Source: Monocercomonoides exilis (Eukaryota > Preaxostyla > Oxymonadida > Polymastigidae). From it: a DNA stretch of 64,000 nucleotides. Shown here one piece after another: positions 56,501 through 64,000 of the stretch (positions are counted from its first letter, which is position 1; each line of letters begins with the position of its first letter). Location of the stretch: assembly GCA_001643675.2 (NCBI GenBank), contig LSRY02000004.1:186001-250000 (forward strand), in the 5' to 3' direction. A model generated the notes under the pieces. It was not told where the DNA came from, did not search any database, and saw only the letters and a list, made by a program, of their open reading frames with translations. Position numbers and translations under genes: made by a program.

Positions 56501-56941
56501 TGAAAGCAGCGACGAAGAATCAGAAGAAGACAGAAGAGGCAGAGGAAAGAAAGGAAATCAGCAAAAGAAAGGAGAAAAAGGCGGAAAAGGAGGGAGGCAG
56601 CAAAATGAGCATAAAAGTGCGTTTGGACCAGAGTTGCCAAGCCGGAAAGAAAGGAAAGCAAAAGCAAAGGGTAAGTTGTCTGAGTTTGATCGGAAAATGA
56701 AAGCAAGGGGTCAGTCAAACAAAAAGGTGTGAGAACTCATCGATTTTTTAAATTTCATGTTTCACTTTTTTTTCAAACAAATCATTTCATTATTCTTATT
56801 TTATCATTTTTTTAGCTTCCTCCAAAGCCTTCAAAAGAAATCATGATGAATGCCAGGTTTGCGAAAAAGAGCTTTAAACTGGGCAAAGGAGGAGTTAGAA
56901 AGGGTGGCTTTCCCAACAAGTCACAGAAGGGCAGAAAATGA
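53599..56941 (+). CDS. DRS1: DEAD-box RNA helicase, DRS1/DDX27-like
   Basis: Nucleolar helicase for 60S ribosomal subunit assembly. Exons 53599-53680, 53753-54027, 54075-56726 and 56816-56941 give 1044 residues. Motifs: Q-motif region SFEELGLS with PTPIQKQ, I AQTGSGKT (178-185), Ia SPTRELA, Ib ATPGRF, II DEAD (353-356), III FTAT instead of SAT, IV IFANTRHR, V TDLAARGLDIDGV, VI HRAGRTAR (about 665-672). After the core, a helical segment (LDEAEDKLERAEQML then VWFMSKREK) resembles the DRS1 segment ending in TWFQSE; this favours DRS1 over other DEAD proteins. Lys-rich and acidic inserts lie before motif II and between IV and V. The basic C-terminus needs the last intron (donor GTGTGA). Intron 1 has two possible in-phase splices; the GTTTTC donor was chosen. 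Confidence 0.9.
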
Positions 56942-57278
56942 TTAAAAGATCATTTTTTCCATGTATTTTAATTCACAAAATAACCATTTCATCACACCTC
57001 ATCAAAACAAAATAATTATAAATATCCTTTTCTTTCTGTTTGAACTGAATCAATTTTTGAAGTAAATATAAAATAACTTAAAGCATTTTCATAACACAAA
57101 AATGGAGAAAAGAAAAATCGCCAAATAAGAAATAATTGAAATATGAAACTTCATGTGTATCAATGAATTTGTTTATCTGTCAATTCATGACTGCAATAAG
57201 ATGTCTCTTTGAACAAACGGGAGATCAGAATGAAATGATGAACTTTTTAGCCAAACTGCAATTGTTCAGTTTGTCCTT
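56942..57278. other. Convergent 3' spacer
   Basis: AT-rich gap between the DRS1 stop and the stop of the minus-strand T1/BTB gene. No feature is seen. Confidence 0.5.
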
Positions 57279-58577
57279 TCACGATAAAATCTTCCATCGT
57301 GCTCCATTGTTAAACAGCGTGACTGCCACCCAGACACCTCGTGTGAGCATCTCACAGCCAAGTAGCTCTGCGCACTTCAGCCCGTTCACTTTGTAGACAA
57401 GATCTCCTTTGTCCACATCCACATTCATTGTCACCAGATCGTTCGTGTTGTATCCAAGCGTCGATGGCGCAACAAGTTGCGACTGACAATAAATTCCCAG
57501 TGCGCTTGTATGATCATGCAGCCCCCATCCCATCAAGCCATTTTTGTATGCAAATCCTCGATTGAATGATTGAGGAATGTCCAACAAAACTCCGATGGAA
57601 TATCTGTTTGGCCTTGGGATATGCGCACGAAATGTAACAGATATTGATCCCTTTGTTATTTTCTGATCTCCAACAAGAATGAGATGATCTCCGTCATCGC
57701 CTGACACGTGAACGTGCTTTCCGTCATGCATCACCGTCAGTCCATCAGATTTGTATGTTGTGTTCCACTTTGCTGGAAAAGAAAAGAAAAGAAAAAGATT
57801 CAGAAAAACAAAATATTTGTTCCATTTCACACCATTAAAAGGAGTTGGTTGTGGACTATTTTGAAATAATGCATATGCAAATATCACACAGAATATAAAA
57901 ATGTATTAAGCAAACCCAATCCTGAAAAATTCCATTTCCTTGTGGAAAAGCCTTTCTTGCTCTTCAGATGCAAATGTTTTTGGAAGGTGGTCTGTTCTTA
58001 AAAAATCTAAAATAAGTTTAAAAATTTCTGGATTTCGATCAATAAAAAGATTTCCTTCTTTGTCGCGCGGAACTATGACTTGATGTCTTCAATAGGATAG
58101 AAAGCGAATGCTTTATTTTCCAATATTAAATAAATCAACACATACGTAAAAATGCTTGCGAGCAAAGATTGCTCAAATCTATTATTTTAATAAAAAAATA
58201 TATTAAGCAAAAAGAAAGGCGCATAAGAAAAAAGAATATACCTCGTAAGTGTATAAGTTATTGAATAAAAAATCTTTCCTCCAACATTGAATCGAATGGC
58301 TCCAGAATTCTTTCAATAAATCAAAGCAAGCACTTAAAAATCAACAAAAATAAAACAATAATAAGCACACTAATCTTCTTTCTCTAAGGATTTCTTCAAC
58401 TTCTTTTTCTTCCTCTTCAAAAATTCGTTCTTGAGTTCTTAACTCTATTCGCTTCTCCAAAAGTAAAGCGGTTTCTTTTTCGAGTGCTTCTTTGCTGCGT
58501 TTCAACTCCAACTCAAATTCTTTTTTTTGTTCGTCCAACGATGTTTTATCCTTCGGAACTTCAGGTAAAGCAATCAT
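57279..58577 (-). CDS. T1/BTB (KCTD-type) plus SPRY-like domain protein
   Basis: Six exons on the minus strand keep phase: 58371-58577, 58242-58309, 58146-58178, 57916-58086, 57833-57855 and 57279-57772, giving 331 residues. Residues 1-70 are a charged coiled coil. Residues about 70-160 match the potassium-channel-tetramerisation-type BTB fold: IRFNVGGKIFYSITYTLTRF, SLLASIF, VPRDKEGNLFIDRNPEIFKL, ILDFLRTDHLP. The last 170 residues look SPRY-like: LTVMHDGKHVHVSG, ISVTFRAHIPRPNRYSIGVL, GLMGWGLHD and a VNGLKCAE segment near the end. Without the intron at 57856-57915 (donor GTTTGC) the protein would stop right after the BTB. KCTD proteins often recruit cullin-3 and SPRY domains bind peptides, so a ubiquitin-ligase adaptor role is possible but inferred. 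Confidence 0.82.
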
Positions 58578-58628
58578 TTGCCAAATCTGTTTTTAAAATG
58601 GGTGCTTCTTACCATAAAAAATAAAATT
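58578..58628. promoter_or_regulatory. Very short divergent promoter region (T1/BTB-SPRY / secreted protein)
   Basis: Only 51 bp separate the two start codons, the tightest head-to-head pair in the window. Any promoter must overlap transcribed or coding sequence, or be shared. Confidence 0.45.
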
Positions 58629-59729
58629 ATGAACTTTTTTTTGTTAATTGCAAGCTTATTTATTTTACAAACAGAATCAATTACCGTATCCGACCTGAGA
58701 AAAGATTCTTTTGCACAAGGAGAAAAGGCTGTTATTGTCGTTTCTCTTTATAATGATACCAATTTGATCTCTCAAACTGCATATGCTGTGACAGTTGATA
58801 CTTTGACACAGTTGTATATTGGAGAAGGTTTACATAATTAAAGTTGAAACGTTGATTATTTCATGAATAATAACATATTGATATTTCTCCTTATTTGAAT
58901 AGTGTTAACAAATTTGTCAAATACATCTTATGCTTTGTGCGACAAGAACAAACCATATTTATGCAACATTTCCGTTGAAGTCTCAATTAAGACAATACCA
59001 GTGGATACTGAAAACTTTCAAGTTGATCCTAAAACTGCCATTCGTAAAAGATGGCTTGATATTACAGATTCTTCTGTTAAAAATTATGTACCGTTTGCCA
59101 AAAAACCTTTTAAATTATTTTCTATAACATTCAATTTTATTAGATATTGGACAGTTATTGTTCATTGCGATGAAGGGCGTGTGAGCTCAATTTCATTTGA
59201 AGAGAACACTGGTGGTTGCGGGGGAAATGTGTTTGAATCTGTTTGCGCTGCAACTTTCCCTACTGACGCATCTGTTTATGCAAAGCTAATGCCGACGGTT
59301 TTTATTTTTTCAATTATTATTATTATTTTTTTCAATTAAAATCTTTTCAACTAATAATTAATATTCGTGCATGAAAAATTGGGCAATATGCATTGATTCT
59401 ACAGATTCACATTGCATGGGAAGGAACAGATAGTCACAACAATCCGTTGATGTCGGTCGGTTTGTAAACAATTATTTTTAATTTCGTTTCTTTATTATCC
59501 CAACAACATTGATACTTTCATTTTTGCGAATAATCAAATAATATATTTTTGAAATTTATGTTTTTCAATTTCATTTTTGCCTTTGATTTTCTAATAAAAA
59601 CCTACAGGCCAAATTCTGTCAACTTACAGACTTTATTCAACTGCTGACTTTGGAATGATGGTTGCAAAAGAAGGAGAAAATTATTACAACCAGATTGTTG
59701 ACTTTTACAAAGACATCTTTCAAAAATAG
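58629..59729 (+). CDS. Secreted or luminal protein of unknown family
   Basis: Exons 58629-58827, 58903-59092, 59144-59297, 59405-59459 and 59608-59729 join in phase to 239 residues. An N-terminal signal peptide (MNFFLLIASLFILQ) precedes a region with sequons (NDT, NLS, NTS, NIS) and cysteines in CDKNKPYLC, VHCDEG, GGCGG and ESVCAA, which suggests disulfides. The last third (IHIAWEGTDSHNNPLMSVG and FGMMVAKEGENYYNQIVDF) has no membrane anchor. I do not recognise the family. The 51-bp intron 59093-59143 (donor GTTTGC) has a length divisible by three and no in-frame stop, so its removal rests on splice signals only. Donors elsewhere are GTTTAC, GTTTTT and GTTTGT. It is probably exported or lysosomal. 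Confidence 0.7.
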
Positions 59730-60699
59730 GAAAATAAACGAATTCATATGTCACATACAATTTCTTTTCATTAGAAAGCTTTGATTTTTTATTCGAAATT
59801 TCATATTTTTCAGTTGCATTTCTCCTTTATTTCTTTTTTCCTTTTCTTTTTTGCAAATTTTGTATAATTTCCTGATAAATTTACTCTTTCACCATTACGT
59901 TGCACTTCTTCATATCATTTTTTCTTTGGATTTTTTATTATTATGAGCGAAGGAAGGGAAAAAACTGTTGATTGTTGAATTTGCATAAAGTGTGTTTGTT
60001 TGTGATATAGACGACATCAGCGGTATGATAATGAAAGACAAATAGGTGCAATACAGAAGCTTATGCGTGTGAGGACAAAATACAGATACAATGCTCCCAC
60101 AAGAAACTCAGACACTTTGTTGCAAAATGAACCGACACGCATGTGAAAAATATACAAAAATAACAGCAAAACAAAGAAAAGAAACATGTTCGAGTTAAAA
60201 GAGTAAACAACTGGCGGCAGATACATAAGAAATACATTGTAAAAAAATTTTTTCCAATAGATCTCGAAAAGTACCTGAAGATCATAAACCTCAATGGAAA
60301 ACAGAAAGCGAAGAAATAAAGTGCTTAAGAAATTGTCATTAAAAAGTGCCAAATTGACAAATTTAATTAATTTTTTTATTCAATTTATTATTATTAACTT
60401 AAATAAAAACCAGTGAAGAACGAAAGAATTTAAAAAGAATAATGAAAACTTATATACTTGCTGAGCATATCACTTATGAATATCATCCAACAGACAGGTA
60501 AGAAAGCAATCAAATGTGCAGTTAAAGACGAAATTTGACGTGAAAGGAATCTAAAAAAACGATCCTAAAGTAGAAGAAGCAGACACTCAACACGCTAACT
60601 GCCTCCTTTACCCATCTAACGGAATGACTCAACCAATAAATTAAAAATAAAAGGATATAACCAAGTTATTTGTTCTTATCCCAAACAACCCCACTTTGC
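59730..60699. other. 970-bp AT-rich spacer
   Basis: This lies between the secreted-protein gene and the 3' end of the eIF4G-like gene. It contains a 111-codon minus-strand frame (60017-60352) of hydrophobic, Phe/Leu-rich composition that looks like translated AT-rich DNA. No convincing gene, RNA or repeat is seen. Confidence 0.5.
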
Positions 60700-63600
60700 T
60701 TAATCAGCATCGTCATCATAATCGTTAGAAATAATTCCTTCTTTCCTAAGCTCGTTCAACTTCTCTATCAATGCCTTGTTCTGTATCCACAAGTGTTTTG
60801 AAGCAAATTGTGAAATAGCGTTCGGCTCGATGATCTTCAACTGCAACAGAAGGAGACACATACTTGAAGCAGGCCCTGAACAGTTGGATGTGTCTGGCTT
60901 TCCTTTCACCATCATCAGCTCCTCGCCAAAGAGATGCAGCACAATGTCTGCAAAGTGCAGCTGGTCTCTTTCTGCGCTCCCTTCCTTCCCAAACACCAAA
61001 TTCCACAGAGGCGAAATCACTCTCTGGCACAGCTCCTCCCTCTTGACAGGCACATCGCTGTCTGACAGCCCTTTCTTCTCTTTCTCAGCTGGACTGCCAA
61101 TGTCAGCCAGCAGCTTGAAGCAGGCAATGAGAAGATGAGGGAAGAGAACAGATATTCTGGATGGGTCATTGTTTTGTGCTGAAGAAGCAGATGAAGATGA
61201 AGGCGTTTGATGCAAAAGATTGACATCTCCACCAACAACTTCAGTTTCTATCTGTTTTATGATTTCACTCAGCTGCTTCTCCATCTGTGTCTGTGATACA
61301 TCCATCTTGATTGCTTCGACTGCTGACTTCAACACGCGATAGATGTCAGACACAACAACCATGTCAAACATCTCCTGCATCAGCTGCCTCTCTTCCTGTG
61401 TCTGCTTCGCTTCCTCGCGGCAGAACCAGAACTCTTCAGAAATCCATTTGTTCAGTTCTTCTCTCTTCCGAATAGACTCGATGCTCTTGTCGTCCTCTTT
61501 CTTCTCTTCTTCCTGTGTCACACTTGATGCTTCCTCTTTCTTCTGCTTTTTGCGCTTTCCTTTTGCCTTCTCAGTGGCTGTTTCGACTGCATCAGCAGCA
61601 GTGCTCAGCGATGGTGATATTGCAGACTGTGCAGATGGTGAAAGAGGAGAAGACGAAGGTGTTGTGGGAAGAGGCAGCAAGGATGTGCTTTGTGAGATGG
61701 CAGACAGAAGAGACTGGCGCTCGCTGAGGTATGCCTGCTGCCAGTGGTAGTCCAGCTGGCACGCAGACTCATACTGCGCTGCCTTCATTTTGTCTGCAGG
61801 CTCGCTGAAGTCGCTCAGAGAAGAGTTCAGAATGAAGTGGCGGAGGGCAAAGACAGAAAACGACTGAGGGGAAGAATAAAGCGAATGGGGTGCAGAATCA
61901 GAGGCTACCATGACTGCAAACGAAGGAATGGCACGTAACAGCGACAGGAACGAGACATCGTGAGGAATCTGGTTGTAGATCCAGTTTCTGAAGTTGAGTT
62001 TGACAAGCTTAGTGAATGAAGGGCCGTTCTGCAGACGGACACCACACAAAAGCAGCAAAAACAAAGAGATTGCATTCAAAACAGACTTTTCGGAAGAAGA
62101 GGAAGAGGAAGAGGAAGAGGAAGAGGATGCAGATTGAGAAGGAAGATAATATGAAAATGTCTCATTTGTGTCGAATGATTCAAAGTTAGTGATGTAAGCA
62201 CACAGAACAGATGAGCCAATAACAGACAGGGCACTTCTGAATGAGTGAATGAGGACAGAAGCATAATGAGACAGAAGAGAAGGCGCAGAGCTTCCAGAAG
62301 AAAGCAGAGGCACCACATCTTCTGCTGGCTGAAGGGAGCTCACAGTGCTGCTGAGTGCAACGATGGAGCGGAAGTACACTTCGAACAACGAGCGAGGCCC
62401 GACAACCACGTCGCCCATGACACCAAAGCAGGAATAGGCATACGACGGGTCTTTTGTCCATCGGCGGAGGTCTTCCATCAGAGAGCATGCAGCAAATACA
62501 GCAACAAGAGCATTGCATGTCATCTCCTTCGCAAGTGCAGCAGTCATACGCACAACAAACTTGCCATTCTTTTCTTTCTCTTTGGATTTCTTCTTCTTCT
62601 TCTTCTTTCCTTCTTTTGCTTCCTCGTTCTCTTCAGTGTCTTCATCAACTGGCACTTCGTTCTCTTCCAACTTCTCGTTCTTCAGCAAGTTCTGTGCATC
62701 GCTCATCTCCTTCCTCAGCCCACTTGCCATTGCTGTCGCCTTCTTGAAAGCCAAAGGCATCTCGCAATCTTCGCTTATCACGCTGTGAATGACATCGCTG
62801 TATGAACTAATCAGGCGCTCAATCTTCTCTGTTGAATCAGCTGATATCAACAGCACACTTTCAGGCTTCTTTTCTCTCCACTGCTTCACCTCTTCTGCAT
62901 CCATCACACTTCTCATCACAACAAGCTTCGCAATCGCTAACGCTTCTTCCACAGAAATCACTGTCTGCTCGTCACTCGCTTTTCTCTCTTCTTTGCCTGG
63001 CACCAGAACAGATTCAATCATCTCGTTTATTCTCTCTGCCTCTCTTCCGATCGACAGCTGGCCCAGTCCAAATGGCGGTGTTGGTGTCACACTCGGTGTA
63101 ATTGCAGGTGATGTTGTTGGCGTTGGTGTCTGCGATGTGCTGTCTCCATCGTCATACTCTTCATTCCCTTCCATCGTTTTCTCTCTCTTCTCCTTGCCTG
63201 CCTCGTCTCTCAACGACAACTTCCCGTTTTTCGCTCCTTTCTTCTTCTGCTTCGCGGACGCCTCTCCTTTCTTCTTCCCAGCTGCCTCAGCCTGCTTCTC
63301 CATCTCCTTCTGCTTCTTCTTCTGCTCCCAGCTGGACGCTTTCTTCTGCTCTTTCTTCGGCTCTTCACTCAAAAGAGAGAACACATTGCCAGCTTTTCCG
63401 GAGTCTCCTGATGAGAGTATCGCTTTCGGCGCATGTGGGTCGCGGTTGGATGGTCTGGCCAAGATGGTTGTGGGAGTGTATGACGTGGCAAAGGATGTAG
63501 TGACACCAGATCTGAATGGAGAAGGTGAAGGTGATGGAGACAAAGATGAGGGAGAAGGTGAGCTGTAGACATTGTTTGCGTGTGGGGGTGGGGATCTTCT

Positions 63601-64000
63601 CCCAGCTGAGCTGTAGTGCTGGGCATTTGGCTGGTACTGTGATTGCTGCTGCCCAAACGAGGAGTAGCTGGCAGACGATGCAGCGAGTGAGGGAGGAGGT
63701 GGTGGAGGTGCTGCAGACTTCGAAGCAGATGTGACACGAGTGGGCCAGCCGTTCTTTGCGAAGTCGATGACGTCCATCAGTTTGAATTTCACTTTCTTTT
63801 CGAGCTTGCCGGCGTCGATCACTTTCTGCACACCTTTCATCTGCTGGTTGAACTGGCCAGGCATCTCCCGCTGGATCTTCGGTCCGACACACGTCAGGAA
63901 CGAGGCGAGCTGGTTCATGTTCTCCTCAATCGGATTCTGCGGGTCTGTCCCTTTCCACAGGTGGTTCATGCACTGCGCCCCTTTCTCGGTGGAGATGACG
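60700..64000 (-). CDS. EIF4G: eIF4G-like translation initiation scaffold, 5' end outside window
   Basis: The frame is open from the right edge to the stop at 60700, with 1099 residues visible. The first visible residues belong to an MIF4G (HEAT) domain: MNHLWKG, LASFLTCVGPKIQ, FNQQMKGVQKVIDAGKL, KVKFKLMDVIDFAKNGWPTR. The last phrase matches the end of the eIF4G MIF4G domain (SRVRFMLQDVIDLR.N.WVPR). Next come a proline run, a Ser/Pro and Lys/Glu-rich linker, and helical regions in the last 750 residues. The latter may correspond to MA3/W2-type HEAT modules but are too divergent to assign. The end is acidic (NDYDDDAD). eIF4G bridges eIF4A, eIF3 and the cap-binding protein. Other MIF4G proteins remain possible because most of the domain lies outside the window. 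Confidence 0.8.
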   Translation of the reverse strand, partial: VISTEKGAQCMNHLWKGTDPQNPIEENMNQLASFLTCVGPKIQREMPGQFNQQMKGVQKVIDAGKLEKKVKFKLMDVIDFAKNGWPTRVTSASKSAAPPPPPPSLAASSASYSSFGQQQSQYQPNAQHYSSAGRRSPPPHANNVYSSPSPSSLSPSPSPSPFRSGVTTSFATSYTPTTILARPSNRDPHAPKAILSSGDSGKAGNVFSLLSEEPKKEQKKASSWEQKKKQKEMEKQAEAAGKKKGEASAKQKKKGAKNGKLSLRDEAGKEKREKTMEGNEEYDDGDSTSQTPTPTTSPAITPSVTPTPPFGLGQLSIGREAERINEMIESVLVPGKEERKASDEQTVISVEEALAIAKLVVMRSVMDAEEVKQWREKKPESVLLISADSTEKIERLISSYSDVIHSVISEDCEMPLAFKKATAMASGLRKEMSDAQNLLKNEKLEENEVPVDEDTEENEEAKEGKKKKKKKSKEKEKNGKFVVRMTAALAKEMTCNALVAVFAACSLMEDLRRWTKDPSYAYSCFGVMGDVVVGPRSLFEVYFRSIVALSSTVSSLQPAEDVVPLLSSGSSAPSLLSHYASVLIHSFRSALSVIGSSVLCAYITNFESFDTNETFSYYLPSQSASSSSSSSSSSSSEKSVLNAISLFLLLLCGVRLQNGPSFTKLVKLNFRNWIYNQIPHDVSFLSLLRAIPSFAVMVASDSAPHSLYSSPQSFSVFALRHFILNSSLSDFSEPADKMKAAQYESACQLDYHWQQAYLSERQSLLSAISQSTSLLPLPTTPSSSPLSPSAQSAISPSLSTAADAVETATEKAKGKRKKQKKEEASSVTQEEEKKEDDKSIESIRKREELNKWISEEFWFCREEAKQTQEERQLMQEMFDMVVVSDIYRVLKSAVEAIKMDVSQTQMEKQLSEIIKQIETEVVGGDVNLLHQTPSSSSASSAQNNDPSRISVLFPHLLIACFKLLADIGSPAEKEKKGLSDSDVPVKREELCQRVISPLWNLVFGKEGSAERDQLHFADIVLHLFGEELMMVKGKPDTSNCSGPASSMCLLLLQLKIIEPNAISQFASKHLWIQNKALIEKLNELRKEGIISNDYDDDAD

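Noticed and set aside
60017-60352. 111-codon hydrophobic minus-strand frame
   Set aside because: Phe/Leu/Ile-rich translation of AT-rich spacer with no conserved pattern.
60442-60499. Exon-like start (MKTYILAEHITYEYHP) followed by GTAAG
   Set aside because: No downstream exon in phase could be found before the antisense eIF4G-like gene; likely chance.
1-64000. tRNA, rRNA, CRISPR arrays and bacterial operon signals
   Set aside because: None recognised on either strand by eye. A covariance-model search (tRNAscan-SE, Infernal) would settle small RNAs.

Overview
The window is nuclear DNA from a protist. Genes are split by short GT-AG spliceosomal introns (about 50-131 bp). Spacers are very AT-rich and coding DNA is richer in GC. 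TAA, TAG and TGA all serve as stops, so the code is the standard one. Eukaryote-specific genes are present (eEF2, ribosomal protein L21e, GAR1, Asterix, GMF, a Set1-type SET protein, CK1, eIF4G). The Pmp-like surface protein, the T1/BTB plus SPRY-like protein, the intron density and the Merlin/IS1016-type DNA transposons suggest a metamonad, perhaps an oxymonad that uses the standard code. That placement is inference; no search was run.

Layout. 1-7882: 3' part of a giant Pmp-like type I membrane protein. 8523-12877: eEF2, a small helical-repeat protein, and the ER membrane chaperone subunit Asterix. 12878-21431: a repeat-rich block made of two almost identical tandem 3.76-kb units, each with foldback elements and a decayed intron-containing Merlin transposase, with long poly-T tracts at every junction. 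21432-31188: a membrane-anchored EEP-family phosphoesterase, a 1197-residue multipass membrane protein, a PP2C phosphatase, RPL21 and a six-exon glia maturation factor. 31361-40659: a 3055-residue Set1/Trx-type methyltransferase. 40900-43362: GAR1 and a second helical-repeat protein. 43363-47136: a second transposon area, with a foldback element lying 13 bp from a Merlin element that has clear terminal inverted repeats and a probable target duplication, then a lysine-rich possible gene remnant. 47137-56941: a 2060-residue casein kinase 1 and a DRS1/DDX27 helicase. 57279-59729: a T1/BTB plus SPRY-like protein and a secreted protein. 60700-64000: an eIF4G-like protein that runs off the right edge.

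Five gene pairs are head to head with only 51-172 bp between start codons, so promoters must be very compact and possibly shared. Several genes serve translation or ribosome production (eEF2, L21e, GAR1, DRS1, eIF4G), but they do not form a visible cluster. Most genes were rebuilt exon by exon by keeping reading phase across GT-AG junctions and matching conserved family motifs. Exon boundaries are therefore predictions, and the weak ones are marked.
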